A model generated the notes under the pieces. It searched no databases. It was not told the DNA's origin and saw nothing but the letters and a program-made list of their open reading frames with translations. A stretch of DNA of 64,000 nt, taken from assembly GCA_018240285.1 (NCBI GenBank), contig JAFEGA010000010.1, positions 13,348 to 77,347 of the forward strand, in the 5' to 3' direction. This DNA is from Pseudomonadota bacterium. GTDB taxonomy: Bacteria > Pseudomonadota > Gammaproteobacteria > Burkholderiales > Nitrosomonadaceae. The translations under genes were made by a program, and so were the position numbers. This document shows, one piece after another, positions 9,701 to 19,500 of this stretch (position 1 is its first letter; the number at the start of each line of letters is the position of its first letter).

Positions 9701-10123
9701 TCATAATTTGACATTCGTACCTTCCGTGAAATAAAACGGGTACACGATATTGTGACGATTATTCGTTGCGCGCACGACATACGTGACATTGATCTTGATC
9801 AAGCCGTTCAGAATATCTTCCTGGTTATCCGAATCCACCCGGATGCTTTCCACAATCACGCGCGGCTCGAAAAAAAGGATCGCGCGCCGCACCAAATCGA
9901 CCATGACGGTTACCGCCGTTTCATTGATCTCTTCAAAGATCTGGCTTTTCAGGCCGCAACCATACGTCGGCTGCATCACGCGCTCGCCGGGATTGGTCGA
10001 TAAGAGAATAAACAAGCTTTCATGAATATCTTCTTCCGCGGCAACCTTGCGTACCGATCCCTGTTTATTAAACTCGGGCGGGAATCCCCAGCCGGTGCCG
10101 AGAAAGGATTTATCGATACTCAT
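9701..10123 (-). CDS. gp25/GPW-like baseplate protein, Afp9-like
   Basis: The 140 residues show the gpW/gp25 family layout: an N-terminal GTGWGFPPEF segment, then DIHESLFILLSTNPGERVMQPTYG in two parts, where the LxTxxGERxMxPxYGxGL pattern is the family hallmark, then helices and a strand ending in YVVRATNN. gp25 proteins link baseplate wedges to the first sheath ring and help to start sheath assembly. The gene follows PAAR by 15 bases, the reverse of the Afp9-Afp10 order. Length is normal for the family. Confidence 0.85.
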   Translation of the reverse strand: MSIDKSFLGTGWGFPPEFNKQGSVRKVAAEEDIHESLFILLSTNPGERVMQPTYGCGLKSQIFEEINETAVTVMVDLVRRAILFFEPRVIVESIRVDSDNQEDILNGLIKINVTYVVRATNNRHNIVYPFYFTEGTNVKL

Positions 10124-10138
10124 CGTTTCGTTTTCTCA

Positions 10139-10444
10139 TTAACCGCCGATCATCACCGTCGGCAAACCCAGCACAATCGTACCGCCGTGCGCCGTTGTGT
10201 CACCCATTCTGGCTGCCGGACGATTGCTGATCATGACCGTTGCCGATCCTTTTACAATACTGTCCGGTGGACCGACGCAGACGCACATATCCCCCACGAC
10301 CGCGGCCGGCATGCTGCCGATCAGCACGTTGGGCACGCATGGACCGCTAATCGGACCGCCGACATGAGGAATCGGCGGAACACCCGGTGTTTGCATCGGG
10401 CAAGTATGCATGTCGGTAATTCGCGCAGCGGGTGGCATGGTCAA
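10139..10444 (-). CDS. PAAR-domain spike tip protein, Afp10-like
   Basis: The 101 residues begin with PPAARITDMHTCP and contain GPCVPNVLIGSMPAAVVGD, DMCVCVGPPDSIVKGSATVM and an AHGGTIVLGLPTVMIGG ending. This is a complete PAAR domain: Pro-Ala-Ala-Arg near the start, repeated Gly-x-x-x-V/M strands, and His/Cys residues (HTCP, GPC, CVC, AHGG) able to hold a zinc ion. PAAR proteins cap the VgrG-like trimer and sharpen the tip. No extra effector domain is fused, so cargo is probably delivered in the tube rather than on the tip. Confidence 0.88.
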   Translation of the reverse strand: MTMPPAARITDMHTCPMQTPGVPPIPHVGGPISGPCVPNVLIGSMPAAVVGDMCVCVGPPDSIVKGSATVMISNRPAARMGDTTAHGGTIVLGLPTVMIGG

Positions 10445-10487
10445 ACTCCTGTCAACTATTGATTGAAATCCCGAACATTCTCAAAGC

Positions 10488-12278
10488 TTAATTGATCATC
10501 ACAATAGCGCCTTTTACCGTGGTCTGGCCGCTCGCCGACAGCTCGGCGGTAGCGTTACCTTTGGCGCTGAAACCGACGTTGGCTTGATGATTGATGTTCA
10601 GTCCCTGATTCTTGATATCCGCTTGCGCCGTCAATTCGATATTGCTCACCGCATCGATGGTTACCTTGCCCTTGGCGCTGATTTTGATGTCTTTCGGGCT
10701 GTCGATGACGATGCCGCTGGAATTGAGCTCGATTTTGTTGGAATTCTGGTCTTGCAGCAGAATCGATTTCTGGTCGTCGCTGATGACGATCTTGTTATTG
10801 CCAGGTGTGATCAGCGTGATGACTTTCTTGTCGTCGTCGAATTCCAGCTTAAGCTTACTGCGCGTCACCACGGCCTTGGTGAAATTGTCGGCGGTCAATT
10901 CGTAAGGCATCTTCTGTTTGCTGCTGTACAAACTGCCGAGAATGACCGGATGCGAAGGGTCGTCGTTGAAGTATCCCAGCACCACTTCGTCGCCGATCTC
11001 CGGAATAAAGAAAGCACCGATGCCGTTCGAGCCATAGAAACTCGCCAGCCGCGCCCAGATGCCATCCGTTTCCGCCTGTAAAACCGGAACGGATACCTGA
11101 ATTTTGTATTGCCCTTCCGGATCCGCATCGAGCTTTTTCACCACGCCGACTTGCAAGCCATTGACTCCGGGCACAAAACCGGAGGTCAGCGGCGCTTCGG
11201 TTTGGTACTGTTCGGTAAACCATTGCGACGGCATACCGAACTCGATCTCCGTCACCCAGTTACCCTGTTTGATGTCATGTTTCACTGCGGTGACCAGCAC
11301 ATTGCCGTTGAAGCGGGCACCCACGCCTTTCAACTCGACCAGATCGCCAATCTTCACCTTGGCACTCCCTTGAAACGCCGCATAACCTCGGATACGCGCC
11401 AACCCCGACTTGATTTGCTGCCCCTTGGCCCAGCCGGTCAGCACGGCATTTTCCAGCGGCGCATCGGTTTGCAAGCGGTAATAATCCGGCGCGATCACAC
11501 TCGCCAAATCCGCAGCCGCCAAGTTACCTTGGCCGGTCAATCGCTCAGAGCTGGCTTGCGCTTCCTGCACGGCCTGACTCGCCGGATCCCAGGCAATGCC
11601 TTTGACCACGGAAAATTGCGAAGCCGCATCTAGGTCCGCGCTGAACGCCATCAAGTCGATGCCATAGGTTACTGTCAGCACAGGGCTACCGCTCGTCTGC
11701 GGTGCTTTGACGCTGACTTTGCCGCTATCGACAGTCACCAGAAAGCCATTGACTTCCGCCCGGGTCAGCAAATAATCCCAATCGGTGCAATAGTACTGCA
11801 CCAGTTCCTTATAACTCACCGTCGTGGCTGTCACATCGGAACTCAAGCCGCTGTATGCCCCGATCAGCTTGGTGATAATGTCGCTATCCTTCGAGTCGAC
11901 AAAATTGGCATTCTTGCGCCCCACCGTCATGGCAACCGCGCTGTCTTTACACTGCACGATCAAGCGGGAAAAATTGTCACCGTCCATTTTTATGCCGTGT
12001 TTGATGACCACGCCTTTGAAAACAGGGGTCGTTTGATTGGCATAACCGGCGTTGATGGTAATCACCGCGCCGGGTTTAAAATCATCCGCGTCGCTGACCG
12101 GAAATTTGTTGTTCGGCATATCCCCATCCAACAAGACGATCTTGGCGCTGGGAATTTTATTGACTCCGTAAACGATTTCGATGGAAACGATTTGAATGGT
12201 ATCGGCTATGGCGCTGCCGTTACTCAGAATGGTCACGGATACGACACCGGTGCTGCCTGTTAATGGAGAATCCGCCAT
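10488..12278 (-). CDS. VgrG/gp27-gp5-like spike protein, Afp8-like
   Basis: The 596-residue protein has an N-terminal phage late-control-D (gp27-like) region to about residue 370, an OB-fold around residues 375-470 with GIWARLASFYGSNGIGAFFI and DEVVLGYFNDDPSHPVILGS, and a C-terminal beta-helix needle with KIVISDDQKSILLQDQNSNK and IDSPKDIKISAKGKVTIDA repeats. Such proteins form the trimeric spike under the PAAR tip. The length and lack of a C-terminal enzymatic extension fit Afp8/Pvc8 more than effector-bearing T6SS VgrGs. It lies 43 bases upstream of PAAR. Confidence 0.88.
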   Translation of the reverse strand: MADSPLTGSTGVVSVTILSNGSAIADTIQIVSIEIVYGVNKIPSAKIVLLDGDMPNNKFPVSDADDFKPGAVITINAGYANQTTPVFKGVVIKHGIKMDGDNFSRLIVQCKDSAVAMTVGRKNANFVDSKDSDIITKLIGAYSGLSSDVTATTVSYKELVQYYCTDWDYLLTRAEVNGFLVTVDSGKVSVKAPQTSGSPVLTVTYGIDLMAFSADLDAASQFSVVKGIAWDPASQAVQEAQASSERLTGQGNLAAADLASVIAPDYYRLQTDAPLENAVLTGWAKGQQIKSGLARIRGYAAFQGSAKVKIGDLVELKGVGARFNGNVLVTAVKHDIKQGNWVTEIEFGMPSQWFTEQYQTEAPLTSGFVPGVNGLQVGVVKKLDADPEGQYKIQVSVPVLQAETDGIWARLASFYGSNGIGAFFIPEIGDEVVLGYFNDDPSHPVILGSLYSSKQKMPYELTADNFTKAVVTRSKLKLEFDDDKKVITLITPGNNKIVISDDQKSILLQDQNSNKIELNSSGIVIDSPKDIKISAKGKVTIDAVSNIELTAQADIKNQGLNINHQANVGFSAKGNATAELSASGQTTVKGAIVMIN

Positions 12279-12286
12279 GATAAATC

Positions 12287-12988
12287 TTAGCTTAATGGAG
12301 GAAACCGGAGTTTGGTTCCGGGTTTAAGATTACGAAAATCCGCCAGGTGGTTGATCTTCGCGATATCGATATAGTAGTTACAATCCTGATAAACCCGGTA
12401 ACACAGCAGCGGCAAAGTATCTCCTGCTTTCACCTCGATCAAGTGCGTCAAATCCGGCGATTCTTGTGCAGCTTCTTTGGAAATCTCTTCACTGCTCTGA
12501 TACTCGATGAAGGTTAGCGAAACTTTCGCCCGTAATGGTATGCCGCTCGGTTTGAATAAAGTGTAATCAAACTGCAACGACTCCACCCGACCATAGAACA
12601 ACAATCCCCCCCATTTGAGCTGCACAATCGGCGCTTCATGTTTAGTGCCCCGGTAGGTATAAACCACATCCTTCAGCAGTTCAATTTGCTCTTTAACCGG
12701 AACCGGTGTGCTACTGGCCGCACCGGAACCGGTTACCACTGCTCCGGTTGCATCCAGAACCAGCTCCTTCAATACGATTTTTTCCGGGTGGCTTGCGTCG
12801 TACTTGGTTTCGGTTCCCGGCTGCCCTAGCACCCGGTTTTTTGAATAGCTCAGCTTGAAAGTATGCTGGTAACCGGCGGGATTGATCATGGCTTCAAATT
12901 TCTTCCGTGAGCCATCGACACTGATTTTGCCGTTATTCACGGTGCATGGGGAAATTGTCAGAAGCGCCTTGGCGCCGCTTTGCGGCAT
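12287..12988 (-). CDS. LysM-domain CIS protein, Afp7-like
   Basis: The 233 residues contain a beta-rich N-terminal part (NGKISVDGSRKKFEAMINP) and a C-terminal LysM-like module from about residue 180: EVKAGDTLPLLCYRVYQD, then the NPGTKL-like ending LKPGTKLRFPP. This is the arrangement of Afp7/gp53-like proteins, which bind around the spike hub and stabilise the baseplate; LysM here is a structural relic rather than a peptidoglycan sensor. Its ATG at 12988 directly touches the stop codon of the upstream small gene, and it ends 8 bases before the spike gene. Confidence 0.83.
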   Translation of the reverse strand: MPQSGAKALLTISPCTVNNGKISVDGSRKKFEAMINPAGYQHTFKLSYSKNRVLGQPGTETKYDASHPEKIVLKELVLDATGAVVTGSGAASSTPVPVKEQIELLKDVVYTYRGTKHEAPIVQLKWGGLLFYGRVESLQFDYTLFKPSGIPLRAKVSLTFIEYQSSEEISKEAAQESPDLTHLIEVKAGDTLPLLCYRVYQDCNYYIDIAKINHLADFRNLKPGTKLRFPPLS

Positions 12989-13153
12989 TTAACGTTCCCC
13001 CTTTTCTTGCAATAAATCCGCAATCATCCGGCGGCATTCGGCTAGCACTTCTTCTTTCAATAGCCGGTGTTCTTCCGTCAGATCGAGATCTTCATGCCCA
13101 GTGCGCTGCACGATGTTCGACTTGATCAACAGTTGTTTAATCTCTATCGGCAT
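12989..13153 (-). CDS. DUF5908 small eCIS protein (54 aa), Afp6-like position
   Basis: This gene is short. The minus-strand ATG at 13153 gives MPIEIKQLLIKSNIV followed by a charged helix with EEHRLLKEEVLAECRRM and ends at a TAA at 12989-12991. The MPIEI-x-x-L-x-I start is the hallmark of DUF5908 proteins, found in eCIS loci between the tube and the LysM gene. Its TAA is immediately followed by the ATG of the LysM gene, which suggests translational coupling. The function is unknown. Confidence 0.8.
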   Translation of the reverse strand: MPIEIKQLLIKSNIVQRTGHEDLDLTEEHRLLKEEVLAECRRMIADLLQEKGER

Positions 13154-13171
13154 TTCGAGTTCTTCAATATC

Positions 13172-13639
13172 CTAGACAATGCGAGTCGAGAAGGTATAAC
13201 TGAGAACGATCTTCTCTATAGCCACTTCATTCTTCGTGGAATTAAAGCTTTCAAACTCCCATTTCACGGGAAAAGCCGAATTGAATAACCATCCACGAAT
13301 CGGTTTTTTGTCTTCGTTCATTAAAAAGACCCTGACAGGCTTCAATTCGACCGGCTTGATAAAATCATTTTCCATAACTGTCTTGCACCATTTAACCAAT
13401 GGCGAAGTCATTGGCGCAATTCCACGCTTCAGTTCAAGATTGGGATGCTTCACACCTTTGGGCAATTGATGAACAAACCGGTTTTCCCCTCCCTCGACCA
13501 CGGTTTCAACTTCAATTTCAGATGCGATACCGGACACTTCCTGAAAGGAAGTGTCGGCTGTTTCTTGGGGACCGCCAAATATCACCTTGAAATAAAACGC
13601 CGAGGGCGGGTAATAATCAGCTTGTTGAGAGCTATCCAT
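13172..13639 (-). CDS. eCIS inner-tube protein (gp19 family), Afp5/Afp1-like
   Basis: The 155 residues fit the T4 gp19-type tail-tube family: an N-terminal FYFKVIFGG strand, FQEVSGI at about residues 32-38, an acidic EVETVVEGGEN loop, HPNLELKRG, and a final block of FPVKWEFESFNSTKNEVAIE and IVLSYTF. Hexamers of such proteins stack to make the inner tube. Two gp19-type genes occur in a row here; one probably makes the bulk tube and the other the layer touching the baseplate. This copy is nearer the baseplate genes. Confidence 0.85.
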   Translation of the reverse strand: MDSSQQADYYPPSAFYFKVIFGGPQETADTSFQEVSGIASEIEVETVVEGGENRFVHQLPKGVKHPNLELKRGIAPMTSPLVKWCKTVMENDFIKPVELKPVRVFLMNEDKKPIRGWLFNSAFPVKWEFESFNSTKNEVAIEKIVLSYTFSTRIV

Positions 13640-13678
13640 CTAAAGTAAGCACTCCCAGTCAGGTTCACCCCATAATCA

Positions 13679-14137
13679 TCAGCTATTGGCAATCGTCAAA
13701 CCTTCATGCACGATCTCAATGGTTTCGATCGCTACTTCGTTACCTTCCGATTTCAGATCGGTGCCGGTAATCTTGGTCGGCCAGGCATTCGTCAACGTCC
13801 AAACCATGGTCGCTTTACCACCCTCATCCAACAGACTGATGGTAACCGGCAAGCGCTTGATGGTGTTCATCTTGATTTGCTTAAACCAATCCCAGAATTT
13901 GTTATCGCCTTTGAAGACGCCTTTTTTCATAGTGATATTGCCGAATTTTTTCATGCCCGGCATCTTGATCACGGAGAATTCTGGACTATCGCCGTGGCGA
14001 TATTTGATTTCTTCCGACTGAATATCGAGACCGCTGACTTCCTGAAACCGCATCACTTGTGAATCCCATTTAACCTGAAAATAAAACTTTGGCATGGGCC
14101 AAACGGTCGTCGATTGAGCTGATCCATCATCTGCCAT
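13679..14137 (-). CDS. eCIS inner-tube protein (gp19 family), Afp1-like
   Basis: The 152-residue protein shares the gp19 pattern with its downstream neighbour: KFYFQVKWD, VMRFQEVSGLDIQSEEIKY, MKKFGNITMKKGVF with a following K-W-D-W segment, and a TNAWPTKITGTDLKSEGNEV to EIVHEGLTI ending. It sits directly after the sheath gene (77 bases), the usual place for the main tube subunit. Divergence from the second copy is high outside the FQEVSG and NEVAIE blocks, so this is an old duplication. Confidence 0.85.
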   Translation of the reverse strand: MADDGSAQSTTVWPMPKFYFQVKWDSQVMRFQEVSGLDIQSEEIKYRHGDSPEFSVIKMPGMKKFGNITMKKGVFKGDNKFWDWFKQIKMNTIKRLPVTISLLDEGGKATMVWTLTNAWPTKITGTDLKSEGNEVAIETIEIVHEGLTIANS

Positions 14138-14213
14138 AATTTACCTCTGCTGTTATGATTAAGAAATAAACATTGTTTTTGTCAATTGCACCGATAACGC
14201 ATTATCTTTCAGG

Positions 14214-16313
14214 TTAAGATTTCTGCATCTGCTGCTGGAAGGTAATCTCGATAAACTCCGCCGGGCGGCTTAAAGCAACCAGCACAGTCACTTTCAGCAT
14301 ACCATCCAAAATATCCTGCGGCGTCATCGTCTCGCCCAAGCCGACGAATACGCCGAAGGCGTCTTCCGGTGTCGCACCAGCCAAGCCGCCACGCTTCCAG
14401 ATACTAATCAGAAAATTACTGATCATGCTTTTAACGGTTACCCAGGTAGTTGAAACATTGGGTTCGAATACATAGGCCTTGGTCGCTAGCTTGATCGATT
14501 CTTCCAGCATGAGCATGGTTCTGCGTACATTGATATAACGCCAGTCCAGACTGTTGCCATCCAATGTGCGCGCGCCCCAAACCAGCGTGCCTTCGCCGAT
14601 GAACGTGCGGATCGCGTTGATCGATTTGCCCGCGGTTGTGACGTTCAGATCCTCCTGCTGCGCATGGGTGATCTCGACGGAGGGAGATATTACTGCACTC
14701 AGACTGACATTAGCCGGTGCTTTCCACACCCCGCGCGAATTGTCGACCATGGTATAAACACCCGCCATGGCAGCACTCGGTGGCAGCAGATTGAGCTTAT
14801 TCCTGATCGCTTGCATGACGACACCATATATTGGACTGATCACACTAAGACTTTTATGCGCATTTCCCTTCTTTACAAAAAAGCTTTCAATCCTATTTAT
14901 AGCCATTCGATATATATCAGGTTTTATATCTGGGTCTCCCTTCTTCTTAGCTTCGACACACGAAATTAGCTTGCCTTTCTTTTCTTTGTCCGTTTCCTTG
15001 GAATCAGCGTATACCGATTTTAAATTGTTGATTAACGATTTAATATTTTTCTCTAGTGCTTCAGCAGCTAGTAGCTGAGGGCTCTTTATCTCAAGATTAT
15101 TAATCTTGCTTTCCAGATTTTCTATATCGGCTAAATCGTCTTTTTTAACTCCTTTCAATAAAAGGATTTCTTTATCTTTATCTTCATAAAAAATTTTCGT
15201 AAATTCGTCAGTTTTTGAAAACTTATCTTTATTTTCTTCTATGAACCCCTTAATTATTTTCGTTAATTGCGCAAGTAAATCCTCTTTGGATGGTAAAAAA
15301 ACCGCTTTGCTAAAGTCGCCGATCAAGCTTGTAATTTTATCTTTTACATTTTCATATTTAACTTCAGTATCAATTTTAGATGCATTATCTATATCTTCTT
15401 TCAATGCACTGAGCAACGTTTCAGGAAGAGGATTGCCCTTATCATCAAGCTTCACATTTAACCATGCCGAGAGATCATCAGGGGAGGTCAAAACATTTAT
15501 TTGCTGTTGAATTTCAGTTTTTTTATTATCCGCTAATTGACTCTGAGCGAGTTCAACCTTCAAAATTGTCGCTAAATCCGCAAGATTTGAAATGTTAGCG
15601 AAGCTTAAATCGGCAGTTTGCACAATGGATGTATTGAGCCAGGGGTAATACGCGGCCGCAAAATCCAGATTGTTTATTCCAAGGTTGTTCCTGAATGTCT
15701 GAACCCAATCGCCAGATTGATCTTGTCGATCTTTATCCCCATTCTTGATATCCAGAATGGCAAAGCGATTCTTCATCACTTGTCCGCAATGTCTCAACGC
15801 ATCTTGCTGCAATGCGATGCAATCCGGCTCGTCCAGCCACACGGCATCGGGAATCACCACCATGGTGGGCTCCTGTTCTTTCAGTAGAACATCGATGCCT
15901 GCACTTAATTTCGGTTTCTCGATATCCTGGCCGTAGCTGCCAACCGAGACAATGTAACAAGCGCCGCCGCCATTTTGAAAAAACAGCATCATGCTGTGAT
16001 AGAGATAATAGCGCGCTCCTTGGATCTTCAACCAGTAATCCTTATCACCGCTCGAGAAATCTGACTCATCGCCTGGGTTCGCCGCTTTATCGGAAATCTC
16101 ATACTGTGTTTTAGGCGGTCCGCCAAAGAAGCTGATAAATTCCGACATGGATGAAATACGCCACGCCTTATTCAGTAGCGTTTTTCCTTTATTGCTGGCT
16201 TTTTCCGTATAACCGATAAATGCCGGTACTGCGGTTGCCACTTCCACCACAGAATTCGGAAACGCACTTTTTTCAACAATGTAAACACCCGGTGTCTTAT
16301 ATTGCCCCATCAT
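14214..16313 (-). CDS. eCIS contractile sheath protein with large AT-rich insertion
   Basis: The protein (699 residues from ATG 16313; ATG 16310 is equally possible, both behind GAGGAG) starts with QYKTPGVYIVEKSAFPNSVV and ends with SRPAEFIEITFQQQMQKS, both typical of contractile sheath subunits. The core SVSYG/PTMVVIPDAVWL region and C-terminal TWVTVKSMISNFLISIWKRG, GLGETMTPQDILDG blocks are intact. Residues about 245-480 form a Lys/Glu/Asp-rich helical insertion encoded by much more AT-rich DNA (line 15181-15240 is 13/60 GC; line 14521-14580 is 33/60). Only one sheath gene is present, whereas Afp has three. It heads the structural operon. Confidence 0.87.
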   Translation of the reverse strand: MMGQYKTPGVYIVEKSAFPNSVVEVATAVPAFIGYTEKASNKGKTLLNKAWRISSMSEFISFFGGPPKTQYEISDKAANPGDESDFSSGDKDYWLKIQGARYYLYHSMMLFFQNGGGACYIVSVGSYGQDIEKPKLSAGIDVLLKEQEPTMVVIPDAVWLDEPDCIALQQDALRHCGQVMKNRFAILDIKNGDKDRQDQSGDWVQTFRNNLGINNLDFAAAYYPWLNTSIVQTADLSFANISNLADLATILKVELAQSQLADNKKTEIQQQINVLTSPDDLSAWLNVKLDDKGNPLPETLLSALKEDIDNASKIDTEVKYENVKDKITSLIGDFSKAVFLPSKEDLLAQLTKIIKGFIEENKDKFSKTDEFTKIFYEDKDKEILLLKGVKKDDLADIENLESKINNLEIKSPQLLAAEALEKNIKSLINNLKSVYADSKETDKEKKGKLISCVEAKKKGDPDIKPDIYRMAINRIESFFVKKGNAHKSLSVISPIYGVVMQAIRNKLNLLPPSAAMAGVYTMVDNSRGVWKAPANVSLSAVISPSVEITHAQQEDLNVTTAGKSINAIRTFIGEGTLVWGARTLDGNSLDWRYINVRRTMLMLEESIKLATKAYVFEPNVSTTWVTVKSMISNFLISIWKRGGLAGATPEDAFGVFVGLGETMTPQDILDGMLKVTVLVALSRPAEFIEITFQQQMQKS

Positions 16314-16355
16314 CAGCTCCTCTTAATTGGAATCGTAGCATTCATCGACAATTTT

Positions 16356-16376
16356 CTTATCACCCAACTTGATAAG
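16356..16376 (-). promoter_or_regulatory. Hairpin in the sheath leader
   Basis: CTTATCA (16356-16362) and TGATAAG (16370-16376) form a perfect 7-bp stem with a 7-base loop in the untranslated leader, about 43 bases before the sheath start. No U-tract follows, so a terminator is unlikely. It may influence leader stability or translation. Confidence 0.35.
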
Positions 16377-16412
16377 CCCTGCCTACAACCTTGTTTAGAT
16401 TGAATATAGAGC

Positions 16413-16441
16413 AGCTTAGCCGATGTGGTATTAATACTCAA
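16413..16441 (-). promoter_or_regulatory. Candidate sigma-70 promoter for the sheath operon
   Basis: On the minus strand TTGAGT (complement of 16436-16441) and TAAGCT (complement of 16413-16418) are separated by 17 bases. The first base transcribed would lie near 16406, about 90 bases before the sheath start. The -10 box is weak. The 194-base gap is the only large gap between the signalling genes and the structural genes, which makes a promoter here plausible. Confidence 0.35.
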
Positions 16442-16507
16442 GCGTTAATGTAAAAAAATGGCAAAATTTAATTGCGGTAATTCCTACTTCTAACGGCGAA
16501 GTATTCC

Positions 16508-19500
16508 TTATTGACGCGCTGAGTACTCGCGCAACCAATCCTCAAGTTCTTTTGCCGGTGCCGGCCGGTGAAACAGAAACCCCTGATAATAATCGCAGCC
16601 ATGCTGCCGCAAAAAAGCCAATTGCTGTTCTGATTCTACGCCTTCCGCCAGCACACTCAATTTCATACTGCGCGCCATGGCGATAATCGTCGCGGCAATC
16701 TCGCGGTCGTTGGGATCATGCGCCAATCCGCGCACGAAACTTTGGTCAATCTTCAGCTTATCGATGGGAAATCGTTTCAAGTAAGTCAGTGACGAATAAC
16801 CCGTGCCGAAGTCATCAATCGCCAGTTGGATCCCCGGCGCTTTCAACGTTTTCAGTGTCTCCACCGAACGCTCCGCATGTTCCATGAACATGCTCTCGGT
16901 CAACTCGAGCTCCAAACAGGCCGCCGGCAGTTTCGTTTCTTCCAGTACCCGCTGGATCACTTCAACCAAGTTCTCCGATTGGAATTGCCGCACCGACAAA
17001 TTGACCGCTATCACGAGCGGCGGCAGACCCGCATCGATCCAAGCGCGGCCTTGTGCGCAGGCAGCGCGTAGCACCCACTCGCCGAGCGGCACAATCAGAC
17101 CGGTTTCTTCCGCAACCGGAATAAATTTCCCCGGCAGCACGATATCCTTGTCCGGCGGCTGCCAGCGCACCAAAGCCTCGGCGCCGACTACCCGGCCGCT
17201 ACGTGCGTCGATCAACGGTTGATAATGCAGAATGAATTCCTCGGCTGCAAGTGCATGGCGCAAACGGTTTTCCATCACCAGACGTTCATTCGCCGCGATG
17301 CTCAACGCTTCAGTATGGTAGCGATACGTGCTACGGCCTTCTTTTTTGGCCAAATACATGGCCATATCCGCGTGCTGAATCAATTCAGTCACATTGCTTG
17401 CATCGTCGGGAAAAAGGCTGATGCCGATACTGGCGTTAATGAAGATCTCATGACCGCTGGGTAGCACAAATGGCGTTGCGAGCAATTCGATCAAGGTTTG
17501 CGCCACCGTCGCGGATTCGCTCGGATCTTTGATATCTTCCAGTACCAGTAAAAATTCATCGCCACCCAAGCGCGCCAGCGTGTCTTCCTCGCGCAAGCGT
17601 TTTTTCAGCCGCGCTGCCAGCATGCTCAAAAGCTCATCCCCGATCGGATGCCCCAAGCTGTCGTTGATATTCTTGAAACGATCCAAGTCGATATACAGTG
17701 TTCCAATCCGCAGATTGTGCCGTTGCGCCCGCTCAATGGCGTGATGCAGGCGTGATTGCACCAGCAGCCGGTTCGGTAAGCCGGTTAACGGATCGTAATG
17801 CGCCAACTGCACCAGCTGTGCTTCGGATTGCTTCATCTGCGAAATGTCGGTAAACACACCGACATAATTGCAAGGCTCATTACGGTCGTCACATACTGCA
17901 CTGATCGTCAGCCATTGCGGATAGATTTCGCCATTCCTGCGGCGGTTCCAGATTTCCCCGCTCCAATGCCCCACTGATTTCAGGCTGGCCCACATCTCCT
18001 GGTAAAACGATTTACCGTGGCGCCCCGACTTGATGATCTTGGGATTCTTTCCCAGCACTTGCGCTTCACTGTAACCGGTAATCTCGGTGTACGCGCGATT
18101 GATGGCGACTATGCGTGGCTCCAGATCGGTGATCACCACCCCTTCGCGAGTGGATTCAAATACCGCGGCGGCCTGTTTCAAGGTTTTCGCGGCATAGACC
18201 TTCTGCACAGCCAATGCGGTGATGGAGGCAAATTCATGGATCAGCGCCAGATCGGCAGCCGTGGGTTGGCGCGGTATGCGATGATAAATGGCAAAAGTGC
18301 CCAGAACCATGCCGTTTTCGTCCATGAAAGGCAAAGACCAGCAAGCATGAAGATTGGCTTTGCGCGTCGACTCCAAAAAAGACTGCCAGTACGGATGGTG
18401 ATCGATATCGGAGACGATCACCGCTTCACCCCGCCATGCCGCCGTGCCGCAGGAACCCATACCGTCGCCGATCATCAATTGATTGACCGCGGCGTTGTAA
18501 TCATCCGGCAAACTGGGTGCAGCCCCCTGCCTCAAGCGATCCGTATGCTTATCCAATAATAAAATGGAAACCAGCATGTCGGAATTGATCGCTTCGAGAT
18601 GTTTGGCGATATCGCTCAAGATCACCGGTAGCGGCTGATTGGCAACGATCAGGTCCAATGCCGATTGATGCGCTTGTCTGATCAATTCAGTCCGCTTTTG
18701 TTCGCTAATATCCAGCCAGGCGCCGACAATTTCATGCGGCTGACCGTCGGTGCTGCGTATCAGCCGCAGTTCGTCGAGAATCCAGACAACGCGCCCGTCA
18801 CGATGATAAAAACGGTAATTATGTGTCAACTGGCCATTGGTAAGCAGAGTCAATTGCCGCGCCAGTGCCGGTTCACGATCTTCCGGATGCAGATGGGAAA
18901 ACCACCAATCCGGAGCCAGTGCTTCCTCTACGGTATAGCCAAGCAATCGCTCGATGTTTTCGCTAACCCAAGCAGGTTGCGATACATCTCCGTTAAAGCG
19001 CAGGCTGTACAGCACCATCGGGCTGGCGGCGAGCAAATGCGAAAGACGCAAGCTGGCTTGTTTCAGGCTGATGCGCTCATGCACCAGTTCGGCTTGCCGT
19101 TGTGCTTTTTCCAGGGTGGCGGGAATCTCGAAAAGATAACCCTCATGCTTCGACAAATAATCTTCCACGCCCAAATGCAGCGCCCGTGCAGCCACCATTT
19201 CAGTGGTTTGCCCGGTAATCAGCACAACAGGTAAATCCAGCTTGCGCTCCTCGCGCAGCAGCTTGACAAACTCGAGACCATCTATACCCGGCAAATGATT
19301 ATCGATCAACAAGAGATCGAAATCAGCCGCTTTCTCCGGACTATCAGGCAGTAACGTCAAGGCATCTTGCGCATTCGTTACCGCGGTCAAATGAATATGC
19401 GGCGCATGCAGTGCCAAATGGCGGTGCATCAGGTCGATATCAAAACTGTTATGCTCGATATATAGCACCCGCAGTATGAGTGGATTGCGCTCCATACTTT

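Noticed and set aside
1..16313. Type VI secretion or a prophage tail instead of eCIS
   Set aside because: No TssJLM membrane genes, capsid, terminase, portal or lysis genes are present. DUF5908, DUF4255, LysM-type Afp7 and the Afp11/12-like proteins are eCIS markers.
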